Source of the DNA: Cyclina sinensis
Taxonomy: Eukaryota; Mollusca; Bivalvia; Venerida; Veneridae
DNA: 64,000 nt
NCBI GenBank assembly: GCA_012932295.1
Contig: JAAONU010000016.1
Location: 30,999,290-31,063,289 of the forward strand
Direction of reading: 5' to 3'
A program made the position numbers and the translations under genes. The notes under the pieces were generated by a model that saw only the letters and a program-made list of their open reading frames with translations, was not told the DNA's origin and made no database searches. How positions within the stretch are numbered: the first letter of the stretch is position 1; each line of letters begins with the position of its first letter. Below are positions 45,856 through 60,800 of the stretch, piece by piece.

Positions 45856-48800
45856 TCAACTGTCAACTTTATTCCTCTTCCATTCTTCTTTCAACTTCTC
45901 AATCATTTCTTTGGATAGAACACCTTGTTTTAATAACTTCTCTTCCAAACTTTCACACTTTACCTTCTCGGTACCTGCATTAGCTTGTTGATTTTCAGTT
46001 TCACCTGACATATTACTAGTACTTTCCGTATAAAACACGTGCATATGATCTAGCTGGTTGGTTTGACTCATATTAGCTGTCAGAAATCTGTTTTCAACAT
46101 CAGTTTCATCCAGTTCTTTATCATTAACTACATTTTCAATGTTTGAAGTAGCTTCAGGTTGAAGCTGTAGGCTTTGTTCACTGATCCCAGACGAACTGTC
46201 CGAACTAGTTTCAGAACTTCTAACAACATTCTCTTCTTTGATACTATTTGACAATTCAGACACCTTCTCTTTCAAATGTTCACCTTCACTATCACTACCT
46301 GTGTCAGAGTATGAACTAATACCGCCCCTACCACTCAGAACAGCAAATCGTTTAGAAAAGCTAAGGTGTGAACTGACTACCTCATTTCCCCGCAGCCCTT
46401 CGTTCTCACTCAGCTGAAAGTCATTAATTACATGCTTAATCTGTTTCTTCGGGTACGACTGCACCATTGAACGATACAGCTTCTCATCTTCCGTGTTCTT
46501 TTTTCTCTCCTGCATCTTTGTCTTTTTCAAAGATGTCAACATGTTTTTCAGATGTGCCATCTCCTCTCCCGTCATTCCAGTCACAGGTTTCTCTTCAACA
46601 TTCACTCTTCGTCTGTTCTTTAGAGATGTTATCACTTGCCTGAACTCTTTTTCATCAAGCCCAAGTCTTAATGCTATTTCTTTAATATCGTCTGTTTTTG
46701 TAGTTTCTGCTGGTCCAACAGACTCGGCTGTTATTGGTTTTTCACTCAATTCCCCAGATTCTTTAGTCACTTCCTCATGTGCTGTCTCCTTTTCACTAAC
46801 AGCTACCTTGTTGTCAGGCTTCGATTCTTTTGTTTTAAACATTGTTTTAATGTTATAACTTCCTGCAAATTCATTGTACAAGTCTGTATTCCTTGTGAGA
46901 AACCCTTTCATTTTCCTAGTTTCAAACTTGTCAGTTTCATCAAGATTCTCAGCTGTATCTACAATTAATTCCTGTCTAACTTTTTCTATATCTTCAGAGG
47001 TATCTTTCGCAACTTTTTCTATATCTTCAGAGGTATCTTTCGCAACTTTTTCTATATCTTCAGAGGTATCTTTCGCAACTTTTTCTATATCTTCAGAGGT
47101 ATCTTTCGCAACATCTATTACTTCCTCCCCAACTGTTTCTATATTTTCAGCAGTATCTTTCATAACAGTGTCACTGCTATCTTTGATTTCTTGCGCAGTA
47201 TCATCTACATTCTTTGACTCCAAAGTACCTGTATCTTTAACAGCATCAGTATGCTCTGATATCACCCTTTCAGCTTTGCCTTCGTTTTCTGAATACACTC
47301 TTTCCATTTCTTCTAGTTCCTTATAAACATCAGTAAACACTTTATGTCTCTCGGTCTCCTTTTTAGGTTTTGGTTTTGGTGTAAAGGCTTGCAGAGGATT
47401 ATTCTGTATGAGCTCGGCTTCTTGTTCTTCAGCTGTAATAGTTTCTGACTGACCAGCAATATGACTAAGGTCAAGTCTACGTCGCTTTTTCTCACTTATT
47501 CTACCTCTGTTTAGGAAAGTCTGGATTTTACTATCGAGAACAACACGCATCTGCCTCACATCATCAGGGTCAACAAACATGTCTGGGTACCTATAGCTAA
47601 AAACAGGAGAGAAAATATAAATATGGTATAACAGTCAAGGTGTTCTTCGATCAGTATTCTTTTGGAGGCAAGCTTTAAACTGTATACAAGAAAATATTTC
47701 ACAATAAAGAAATCTGATTTAAAGACACTTTTCTGGAGATTTTTCTTCCCTCACAATTTTTTTGAAACACAATTTAATTAAAAAAACCCAAAACAAAACA
47801 AACAAGAAAACAGCTTTCTAAAGAAAATACAAAATCAATAATTAAGGTAGGCACTCTTCAAACATTACAACTGCAAGTTGTATTTGTGTTTTTGGTATCC
47901 ACTTATTTAAGACTATGGAGGATCAAATACTAATGACTATTACTGATTAAATGAATAGGTAAAGGAGATAAGGGGTGTAAACTGTTCTTTCTTGACAGTT
48001 AGATATACTGCTCCAAAACAGAAAGTAAAATAAGTTTGCAAAATAAGCCCGGGACTGCAGACCTATAAATTTCCAACTGGACTTACAAACTTGCATGATC
48101 ACGCCCAATACGCTTTTAGAAATTCACGTTCTTTCACAGTTCTGGGCTAAGGTCTTTAAATCTTGTTTATCAACTTACTGGGGTCCTATGCCCAAATGAT
48201 CCTACTATTGGAAAAAAATATAAGTCAGGATGTTTACTAGTTAAAATAAACCACAACAAAACCAATTTACTTTGTCTTGTGTCACAGCTGACTGATGAAT
48301 CTTAAAGAAATTAAAACAAATACCTGAGCCACAGGTAAATATCCACAACATCGAAGGCTCCCTCTAGGTGTTCAAGGTCTGAGACAGACTTAGGAATACT
48401 GAATGGTGCACCAAGTACCTGACATAACCAGTCAAATGTAAGGGGAAGTCCTTGGCTCATCCTTAAAGCAATCTGTAACAGTGTAAATATCACATGAATT
48501 ATCTTACTTGGTAATTTGATGTCTTAACATTGAAAAAGTTTCAGAACAGCATCATAAATGTTTGGTATATATATTATAACGGTATGCAGTAGTTTCATCA
48601 ACATGTAATGTCAACTCTGACCCATGTATATGGGTGACTACATTAACCTATGTATGTTTTCAAAAATAACTGATTTATAACTATCATAACTGACACTCAA
48701 CACAAGAATTCTACACCATACTTCTTAAAAAAGTTTAAATGATTAATACTGAATCTTAGTAACCTGCATCTTTTAAACTATCTTTTTATTAAACAAGAGG

Positions 48801-51800
48801 GCCATGATGGCCCTGGATTGCTCACCTGAGTACTTTGGCTGTAGGTTTGCTGCTAAGCAGTATTTCATTTTTTAATTGAAAATATGTAAGTGCCTACAAA
48901 CCAAATATGTAAAATATCAGTCAATAAATAAAGGCTCTATGACAGAAAGTAGAAATATCTATTATAAGCTATGGTGACCTTGACCTTGACCCAGTGACCT
49001 CAAACCCTACCCATGGGTGGACGTCCATGCAAGGAACCTATATACTGAATATCAAAGATATTGGTCTATAAATGAAGGCTCTATGAGGTACAGTAGATAA
49101 ATCTATTTTAGCCTCCATGACCTTTAACCTAATCTAATAATTTCAAAAAGCTTGATAAATTTGCTTCATGCCAAATTTTAAAATTCTAGGCCTTCAGGTT
49201 TCAGACAAGAAGATTTTTAAAGATTTTCTTCCATACTGCTAATTAAAACTTATGACCCATCAGGCGGGGCCAATAGTGACCCCAATGAAATTTTTCAAAC
49301 AAACTAGGTAGAGGTCCACTAGACAATGCTGCATACCAAATATCTAAGCTGTAGGCATTGAGGTTTCCAGTAAGAAGATTTTTAAAGATTGCCTTTTTTA
49401 CATATAAAAGGACCCCGGGGCGGGGCCAATTTTGACCCCGGGGCCAACATATAAACAATACTGGTAAAGGTTCTCAACACAATACTCCACACCAAATATC
49501 TAAGGTCTAGTCCTATTAGTTTTGGAGAAAAATGATTTTTCATGTTTTTCCTATATAACTATATGTAAATCAATAGAACCCTGGGGCGTGGCCAATTTTG
49601 ACCCAGGGGACATAATTTGAACAAACTTGATAGAGGTCCACTGGACAATGCTGCACACCAAATATCTAAACTCTAGGCCTTGCAGTTTCTGACAAGAAGA
49701 TTTTTTAAAGTTTTTCCTATATAATTCTATGTAAAACATGTGACCCCCGGGGCTGGGCCATTTTTGACCCAGGAGCCATGATTTGAACAAACTTGGTAAA
49801 GGTCCACTGGACAATGCTGCACACCAAATATCTAAACTCAAGGCCTTGTGGTTTCAGACAAGAAGATTTTTAAAGTTTTTCCTATATAATTCTATGTAAA
49901 ACTAGTGACCCCTGGGGCAGGGCCATTTTTGATCCAGGGGTCATGATTTAAACATACTTGGTAAAGGTCCACCTGTTGATGCTTCATACTAAATATCTAA
50001 GCTCCAGGCCTTGTAGTTCTGGAGAAAAAGATTTTTAAAGTTCCAACTTTAAAAATCTATTTTTAGCTCTTTGGCCTAGAAATGCAATGGACCTGAACCA
50101 TTTGAACAATTTTGGTAAAGCTTCATGCAAGTGACATTCCTGCCAAGTTTCAGCAAGATTGGCTTAGCAGTTCAGGAGAAGAAATTGTTTGAAGAAAAAG
50201 TTGACGACGCACGTACGGACGGACGACAGAAATTAGGTGATCACAAAGGCTCACCTTGAGCACTTTGTGCTCAGGTGAGCTAAAAATAATAAATCGATAA
50301 ATTGACATATACTACTGCTTAAAGAGGCTGAACTCCAGATTTGATACAATTTTTTTTTTACTTAAATTAAATATCTAGATGCCGTGAGATTATAACAAAA
50401 TGATATTTTAATTCAAAACTGATTATAAAAGTCAAAATAGAACAAAAAAAATATATTCGCTTCAGCCGGATTTGAACTCTGGACCCTCATGTTAACAAAA
50501 TATTAACAACGCTTTAACTGTCACCACTATCGCCGCATATGAAATAACTATTGTTTACTTTAAATCTTATACAATATAGTTATACCGTCGTGTTACGGTA
50601 TAGCACTATGAAAGGAAAAAAAATCAATTTATAATGTGATTACCTGACTTATTTTTTGTCAGTTAGTCAGTTTTTAAGCATTAATCATAAATATCACAAG
50701 AAATTTATAATACAAGAAAACTTTCTTTTTTGTGTCATCTGGAGCACAGGCCCTTTAACAAAGCAAGGTCACTTTTTTAAATTTGCCATTTGAAAGCAAA
50801 AGCCATACCTGAAGAAGGGGTACAAAAATTTTAATTTCATTTTTTCACAATGAGGTCTTTGTAAAAGACCAAACATATACAAATTTTAATATAAACACTA
50901 TAAATCAGACTAGAAAGAAAGTGTCATAATTGTGACAATACAACAGGTTTAATTTATATTATTTTCCACTAAAATTACAATATAGTAACTTTAATGAAAT
51001 TATTCATCAACAGACCCACAATTATACCTTACCTTAACAAACATTACTTGAGCAAATCCTTTCCGAACTTTAAGTGGTGAGGAACACAGGGTGTATCGTG
51101 TTTTCAGAGGTAGTGGAATATGTTCTATAAGTTGAGCCAGTTCTTTGAACTGCATCAGGTTACACATGAAGTACAACTCATCGAGTTTACTTACATGTAC
51201 AAATATATCCTGTAAAAACATGAAGAAATTGTTAGAAGTAATTCTTGTGATGTGCTGTGCTGTGCTGTAATGTAATTTAAAACTTGAAAGCTTATGCAGC
51301 AAACTGAGAAAGAAATTCATAATCTACCAATATTGAATAAAAAATTTTTTTCCCTCATTTCTGGTGGCGATATGAACATAATTAAATTGTCGACAAGAGT
51401 AGGCATACATGCACATTAAAAAATCTGACCAAAAAATTTTTACATTGTAAATTAACTGCAATGGAAGTATACATTACAAATTATCAAACTTACAAGAAGA
51501 TTAGACAGAGAGGCTTTAGGAAGATGATAGGAGAACATCTCAATCATTTCAGCAGTAGGGTTAATGCCTGCTTTCTGAAAGAATAACGAGTAAACATATA
51601 GTTATTATAGAAGCCAGAATACTTTGAATAAATAAAAGGTAACTGATCAATATATTTAAGGGCAAATAACTCTACCATGTCTTATCAAGCAATCTTAAAA
51701 CATTATGGTTCTTGCAGCAAGATTCTGTTCTTCCCTGAAAAACAATTCTATGTACATGTACATGTACTTTGTTTCATAACCCTTTTGGAACAGATCCTAA

Positions 51801-54800
51801 CCTTTTTGGAACAGACCTTTAAGATAAACATACTATTTTGATGACACCAACTTCCAACTACAAGCATATGAAGACAACTTAACAGTGATGTATCCTCAGG
51901 AGATAATTATGATAATATCTTTATAGTAATAAGATCCAAAGTCTTGCAAGGCTTTTGGATGCATGCTGGATTAATTATTCACAAGGCTAGTATACTTTGT
52001 TATTTACTAACCAATCCAGTAATCTCTGCTTTAAAATTCACTAAATTCACTGGTGAAGAAATGAATGTGAGAGCTGCTAATCACCTGAACAATGTCTCTG
52101 AAAAAGCTAGTACATTTGCAGTTTCTGTTAAGTTTCAGCTAAATGCAATTACAATAAAGAAATGTCTCCACATTTCATTTGTTTCAACAGTGTTAATTTG
52201 ACAAAGGTCTTACTTCAAGATTATGTTTTTCTGTATTAACAATTTTGTGCAAATGTTTCAGATCTTTGTCCCAAAAAGTTGTGACTTCACCATCCTCAAA
52301 CTGTGTGCGGAATCGCCCTGCTCTTCCACCAATCTGTTGTGCTTGAGATGTGGAGAGATAGTCTACAGCTCTGGTGTGATCCTCACGTAACGTATACTTT
52401 GTCAAGGAATAAAACACTACCCTTTTTATGGCACTGTAAGAAAAAAAAAATGATTCGCAAGAAAAATCAACAGTTGATACATTACACTGTATTGATTACT
52501 GACAGTTAAGTAGAAAGTTTTTTATGTACATTTGCCCCAAAGTATTTCCAATCTCTGTAAATCTTTGATCTTCCAGTGTTTGTTGTTGTTTGTTACACCT
52601 TTTAATCATTAATCAGTCATGTCAGATACATTTAGCATGGGTTTGCATCTTATTGATAGTTTATACTGATTCACACTTAAGTGGAGATCTTTATTTCAGC
52701 ATTACTGTTTCTTTCACATATCACTATCAGGTATATTGCACTATCGGGACAAATACATTTAACAGCATAGCTTTCTTAATATGCTTTAAGACAGGTCTAA
52801 GATGTATAGTGGTCAAAATATTAACATCTTATTTCATAAGTCCTGGAATAAATTCCACATAAGAATATCAAGTATATCCATTTTAAGAGCCCAAAAATGT
52901 CTCAAGTATCTCTAATGAGTAGTGGACTCAAGACCTTGAGGTGAGATTCACAGGTGACTTCCCACATTCCACAATTTTGGCAAGAGCACTGGTCTGAATC
53001 AAGGAAACAGTCATCAAGCAGGATATATGTAAGTTGCATCAACTTGTTTCCCCGAATTCAATGTAAAATAAACAGTGTCTGTGTGTCTGTCCTTCGACTG
53101 ACATCAATGGTGGACAGAATACATCCAGAAACAGATGTGTACCAGTGATGGAAATGATGGCTCCACATTAAAAATACTTTATTGTTTGAAGTTCGTGTCT
53201 CAAGCATAATGTTTTTTGGTATTCAATGGACTTTTCATTGTGATAAAAGATAAAAAACTAGATGTTAGGGCCATTAAAGCAGCTCATTTACATTTTTGGT
53301 GAAAAAAAGAAAAAGAATTCCTTCGCATAGACATTTTACTCGATAACTAAATTTAATGTATAGTAAAAAAAAGATATCAACAAAACAACTGAAAATTTAT
53401 TAAGAATTTTGAGAAAATATGACAACATATATTTGATTTTTGCCGCAGCACTCAAAAGCCTATATTGTTAGCGTCTATACCGTTCATCACACTATAGACT
53501 AGGCAGAATATAATCTTAAAATATCAGTGACACATTATAAGAAACTTTAATGGAAACAGAATTTACTTATCATTCATTCCTTATAAGTACACATATTTAA
53601 ACTATTTTGAAGGGATTAAGTTCTCCATGAATGAGCTGCTTTAATAAAAATGGTATAAATCATATTTAAATACAACTTACAGATTAAGTCCCATACCAAC
53701 AGCATCTGTGGCTACTAGGACATTGCAAGGATCCTTTGGGTCATTAAACTTCTGTGACTGCATAATCTTTGTACCTAAATGTAATAAAACCATCATTCAC
53801 TGTATTTTTTACTTGATACAATTCCTCCAAAACAGAACATGCAATATATGTAATTGATATTTAAATAATTATAATTCACTTATGAAAGAATACCATACTT
53901 GTGCTTTTATGATATATCCCATATTTTTTTTCAATCTGAAATGTCACTTCAATCCGTAGGGGTCATCTGATATCATGACCTTGCCTCAAAAATTTCAAGA
54001 TGGTGCAAGTTTTCAAAGATTAAGTTTTTATATATGTCATATTGTACTGGTCAAGATTGTGACACAAAATCTAATACTACATATAACTTCACCACATGCA
54101 TATGGTGAAGTCTTCAAAATACATGTATGTTTACAAAAATAGCAAGACAAAGAGTCTTAAATCTATATCAACTAAATAATTCAAACCAGAATAACTCACA
54201 GAACTTAACCTACCTGGAGGTAAATCGCCATAAATAACTGCACATTTATATCCCTTGGCCACAAGGACATTAAACACTTTGAAAATATCCTTCTTGGAAA
54301 AACAAACTATGCAATCTCCGGGCTTCACTGCACTAAAACTCCCTGAAAATATATTAAGTTGAAATGCTGTGAGGTATGGTCAAGCAAAAAATTCAAGTTA
54401 TCACAGATAAAATGTCAATTTTGAATTTTATTGTTCCAAACTTTAAATGCTGTGAGACAATACATTTTGCAAAAAACTACTGGAAGTGGGACTACATCAA
54501 AAGCAAGGCAACTGAACAGTCTGACACTAAATAAAATTCAAACAATTTCAACAGTTCTTTGTATAATAATTGCAGCCTTCCTCTGTCCCACTTATCAAAC
54601 AAATTTTCAAGTTCTTTATTTTTATTTTGTTGCAGGTCAGCGCTTTGTTGTTGTTATTGTTTTTTCAGACCCAGAGTGCAAGTTACATCACTGCAATCAT
54701 AACAGGAAAGTAACTTCTGTTTCAATGTTAAATTTAGATTATGTAACCACTATCACTTCTCACCTAAAGCTTTATCTAGGTATGTCAAACTTGTCAATCT

Positions 54801-57800
54801 TTGGTACCTTCTAACCTGAAAGAAGGAAAATTTCTCAATTTATTATTCCTAAGTGAAATCCTTACCTGTACCTGTTTCTGGTAGTCTTCATCACTTGATA
54901 AAAGTCACTGTACCAAAATGTGAAAAGTAATCATTTCAAAAGACTTAGAGGCACAGTTTCACTTACAAAGGTAAAACAAACTAAAAACATAATACATATT
55001 TGTTACCTATACATATTCTTACCTATATACCCATTCTTCAAACAGCTAAATGCAACCCTATATAAACTGTTTATATATGTAAACTGTTTCACTATATTGA
55101 TGATATATTGACTAAATGCAAATTAGCTACATTCACAAAGCAGATTTAAAGTTATCACAAACTTAAACATGGTCTGTACAGAAACTGAAGCAAAAAATTC
55201 AAGGACTTTTTAAGGACTTTATAAGGGCTGTTAAGGCCAGTCGTGCATATTTAGGGTCCATAATACTTACAATACTCACTCTAGCATATCATGTAGACTA
55301 ATTAGAGGCTCCTATCTTCTTTATATCAAGCCGTGTATACACAGATTCAATAACATTTCAGAGAACTGGTTTTAAAATGCCAGGAATAAGTAACTCAAAA
55401 TTGAAACTACAGTCAACTGTTCTAACTTAAACTTATTCAACACTTAAACAATTGTCCAATGGAATGACTCTGTCGAGTTTCCATGGTCTTCTGTTTAAGG
55501 ATCTATTCATTATACTTTATATTTTAAGCATCAGCTGCAAGATTTGTATAATTCAAGGACCCTGACAGCTATCCATGCTATTTTCAAGGACTTTTCAGCG
55601 ACTTTTTAAGGCCAAGTTCAATTTAGGGTCTTTTAAAGGTCAATGCTGAAGTTTAGGGACTTTTTCAGGCCTGTACGAATCATGTAAAGGAATGTCCAAT
55701 GTCAAAGTGTAGCACTCCCACAATTATTGTACCCTTACATTTCCCCAACTTAATTGAATCACAGCAAAACACAGTAAAAGAGACCATGTAATTCCTTTAC
55801 CTCAAATGAGTCACCTGTAGTGTCTGTCAAGTTCTTAACAAGATCAATAGCTGTCTCCTCACCACATACATGGACCTCTTTAGCAGCTATACCCAGTAAG
55901 GTACGGCTCCAGGACCAGCCCCTTTGAAGGTCCCCAATCATCTGTATCTCATCAATAACCGCTACATCATCTTGAAAAAAACTAGCAAAATCTCATACCA
56001 GCTGCAGAACCAAACAATTTCCTAAAAACTGCTCAAATTTTAAACTTCCTTCTACATAATCAAACACATTTTCAGCCAAATAAACCTGGATGATCAGATT
56101 GATAAGTTTGACCTAACTTGTATTTTGGTAATCCTTATAAAACTTGTGGAGATTCAGGTAAAACACTTAATGTATTAAGATAAAACAGCAACAGTCTTTT
56201 GATATCCATTAAGATTATCATGTGAGCCATCATGAGGTATCAAACATATCAAACCTGCAATTATGTTATGATCTAAATACTTACATTCTTGACTGAGGTT
56301 TGCCATCTCTACAGTGCAAGCTACATGTTCGGCTGGTGTCTCGTCCTCATTTGCATACCGTCTCGTCTCACCAGTGATCAAATCGCATGGCACCTCCTAT
56401 AAAATAAAAAGTATCCTGAACTCTTGAATGTTTAGATGTTTTTCATAACCATTGTGTATGCTTGTAGTTTACTATTTCATCTCTGTTGTGCTCAAAAACA
56501 TTTTTTGTATAAAAGAAATCAATTCTGCAAAATTTATACATTCATAGGCAAGACTCCGGAAAAACGAAAATGTGTTTTTCCCAAATTTCAGCTTCCTGGA
56601 CTGATTTTTATGTCCAAAACTCCTTAAAAAATAAGTCCACATTAAAAAAAAAGAAAAAATCAAAATTAAATACAGCTTAACTTAAAAAAGCCAAAATTCC
56701 ACACCTAAATCCCAATCAGTGCTTCACACCTATCATAAACCCATAAAACTGCCACAAGGGAGAGGGGGGGGGAGCAGGAGGTCTCAGACTTTAAGAGATT
56801 TGAAAATTTCCACAGCCCTGTTCATAGGCACGAAATTTATTTCTAAAACAACAGCCACCGCAAGCAGGGGCCACACTCAACTTTTTCCTATTTCCAAAGG
56901 CAAACACATCAGAGGAAGCACACTGTGGTGAAAGGATTTCAAATGAAACATCATTTGGAAATATTATCATCAAAATCATCCTTTCATCGTTTGATCTTGC
57001 CTGTCAAGGTCATGGTCACATTTGAGTTATTCAACATGTCAGATTTGTCATAAGTGTTGTTTTGTCCAAGTATGAATCAAATCCATAAATAAATAACACA
57101 GTTATGACAATTTGAGCAAAATTCAATAATTTGACCTTTATGGTCAAAGTCATTTTACGGTTAAGGTCACAATTGAATAATTCATCATGTCGGCTTTGTC
57201 TTAAGTGTTGCTTTGTCCAAGTATGATTAAAATCAAACCACAAATAACAAAGTTATGGCCAGTTTTAGCAAAGTTAAATAATCTGACCTTGACTGTCAAG
57301 GTCATTTAAAGGTCAAGGTCATACTTGAAAGAATCAAAATGTCGGATGTGTTGTAAGTGTTGTTTTGTCTAAGTATGAATCAAATCAATAAATAAATAAC
57401 TTAGGACAATTTAAGCAAAATTCAATTATCTGACCTTAATGGTCAAGGTCATTTTTAGGTTATGGTCACACCTGAGTTATTCAACATGTCTGTTTTGTCA
57501 TAATTGTTGTTTTGTCCAAGTATGAATCAAATCTTACCATAAACAACACAAACATTATGGCTAATTTTATCAAATTTCAATAATTTGACCTTGACTATGA
57601 AGGTCATTTTAAGGTCAAGGACGTACCTAAAAAAAATCATAATGTAGGATTAATGAAGTGTTGTTTTGTCCTAGTATGAATCAAATCCAACAACAAATAA
57701 CAAAGTTATGGCCAAATTTGGCAAAATTTAATAATTTGACCTTGAAGATAAAGGTCATTTATGAGGCGAGGTCAAGTTCAGTCTGGGCCACTTGAAGATC

Positions 57801-60800
57801 TTATCCAAAGAGTTGTTGTATCCAAGTATGAAGACAATCCACCTATTAATAATTAAGTTATGGCCAATTTCAGCAAAATTCAATAATTTGACCTTGAAGG
57901 TGAAGGTCATTTAAGAGTCAAGGTCAAGTTCAGTCTATTCTACTTGAAGGTCTTGTCCAAAAGGTTGTAATGTCCAAGTATGAAGACAATCCATTCACTA
58001 ATAGAAAAAAAATTATGATCAATGTTAAAGTTTTCGGACGGGAACAGCAACGACAAAGACACCATGACTATAGCAATAACTTGACTTTTTCTTCGAAAAA
58101 AGTCAAGCTAAAAAATCAGAATCTTTCTCTTTCTATATTTCTACAACCAGTTATCCATGTAATCTGTCGAAGTGTAGCAAAAATTATTTATCATTTGGAC
58201 TTTTTGTGTGTGTGTTTTTTTTTTTTCATGTGAGTGGAAAAAATTACACATGACTTGAAGCTGATGAAAAAAAAGAAATCATATGAAAAGAATGTCTGAC
58301 TTCTGATTTTGTAGTTTTGTTACCATACTTACTGCTTCATTACATTTGGAGAAAACTTCCATAGCAAGTAATCTGAGTGGTCCACAGTACACCCCTGACC
58401 CAGACTCCATAAATCTCTTCAAGGCATGATAGGTTTTACCACTGTTGGTTGGTCCAGCATGAAATATTATCTTACGATGCATAGACCTTGCAAGAGGGTA
58501 CCTGAAAAAATAGATGCAGGGTTTTGTGTTCAATGCTCACAAGATATAATTTTCACCTGCACAGTAATATAATGATAAACTAACTACAGGTAAATGAAAC
58601 TCATTTTTCACAAAAAAAACAACATTTATCTTCCTTTGAATTTAATTTGGCAGGAAAATACCCTTATTAAAAAAGGCCAAAGATTCTCATCAAAACTCCC
58701 CTTTCTCTTTCTATCTTTGTTTTAAAGAAAGCTTCTACTGAGAGCTTTTAATCTTCTAATAAGAATAAGGTTGTTTCTAAAGTACAGCACGCATGTACCA
58801 TAGATGAAAACCATTTTAATTTACATTGCAGGGCTTTTCATCAGGAAATTGGGAAGAGGCCCTGGCCTTTCAAATTGGGAAATTTATGCGCGATAATTGT
58901 TCATTTTGGGAAATTTATGCGCGATGATTGTTCATTTTGGGAAAACAAAATTTATTGAAATAAAGGGTAGTGGAGTACATTTTCTGTTATGAAACATTTG
59001 TTTCTGCAACCGGAAATAAACACCGATTTATCTCCCCTGAAACAGAATAAAATCCAGACTTTCGGAACGTTTGACTGTTTCACTGCGCATGTTTCTACTT
59101 TTATTTACTGATAACTACTGAGTAAGAGTCTATCACAACTTAACAGATTAGACTGGTTTTGCGTAACATGGGTACCGTGCGTTGTTTGGCTATAGTACGA
59201 CAAAAAAGTACCAGACAAATGCTTTTCCGGAAATAACAAATGTAAACAAATTTATCGTTTTTTAAACTAATCTAGGGGGAATTTCTAAGATTTTGGGAAA
59301 TCATGTCTTGCATTTTGGGAAGAAACTCTGCCACAATTGGGAAATAATCTATATTTTTTGGATTGGGAAGTGGCCGAATATCGGCCTCTGTTATATAAGG
59401 ATGAAAAGCCCTGCATTGTCATGCACATGTGAAAACAACAACATACATGTTAAAGAAAATATTTGTAACTTTAAGTTATTCATCTTTACCTGTATAAAAA
59501 GGACACTGAAAAACATACATGTCTGCACTTGTAGCACTTAACTGTTTCCATCAGTTGATCTGGCAAAGTACAATTACATGAACATGGATGTTTTGTTTTC
59601 CCTATACCAGGGCTTCCCTAGTATTACCTGATTAAATATCCATCTGATCGACCAATAACATTTCAAATATAGCCTTTATTTACGTTAATAAAAAACAACA
59701 AAGTCTCTTTTACCACTGACTAGGCTCTGTGAGATCACTTATCTTCTGTAAATCCTCCATGCAGTCTAGATGGGGGAACACTGTCTTTGCGTGACTCAAG
59801 AAAAATGGAAACAAATCTGTAATATGACCTGAATAAAAAAGAAACAAATTAGCATTAGTTATCCTTTATTATTCAGAAGGGAATTATAAATTATAATGAT
59901 AATATAAAAAATCTCTGCAATAAGCACATTGTAATGGTAGCGAACATTTCTGTCATTCTGTTGGCAAGTGTTGATACAAGACTATTTTCAACCATCTGGT
60001 TCAGTGAAACAAAATCTTTACTTTCCTACAAGATGCTGCTGAACTCGGACATTGTCTGGTATCAAAGTGATCTCATGATTTCCGCTCAATTCCAAATTCC
60101 TAGACTAGTATTTTTTTGCCAGTTCTGCTTCTTTCCTAACCCCACCCTCCTCCCCACAACCAATTATATTCACAACTTCTTAATACATTGATACAGGATC
60201 TATTCAAACTTGATGTCAGATCTAAAGGCTTTCATCTATTCTGCCTATTCAATTTAAACAACTTTTAAGATGGTTGCTTACCAACTTTCTGTACAAGGTC
60301 TCGGAACACAATATGCTGCTCAACTGGCAAGTGCACTGAATCAATGCAGTATTTTCGAAATGACTGGAGAGCAACGTCAAACATATTCCCTGAAAAATTA
60401 AATACATGTGTATGCAATCTTAAGACCTAAGGTAAATACACATGTAAGTGGAACAGGAAATATGACACAATATACAATTTGGGAATTTACATTTACTTAT
60501 TTTTTCATGCATCAGATATTTAACTTTTGAAATGAAGACGTCACTGGATATCCTTGCTTTACTAATGAGGTTCACTATACTTCATTTAGTAGGGTTTCTA
60601 TCAATTTACACCAATTGTTTAATAAGCTTCACTGGGATGAAAGCTATCCAAGCTAATAAAATTACTCTGTAGACACCACTAATGAAACAGAACCTATCAC
60701 TTGATAGGAGAAACAGTATTAGATATTCATTACTTGTATGGTGTACCCACTCAAATGCTGGGTGGACTTTGGCATGTGTGGCTTAAGTGTTAATGCCTTA

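Noticed and set aside
54431..54814. Plus-strand 127-codon open frame
   Set aside because: It overlaps SUPV3L1 exon 8 on the opposite strand and intron 8, shows no domain, and looks like chance.
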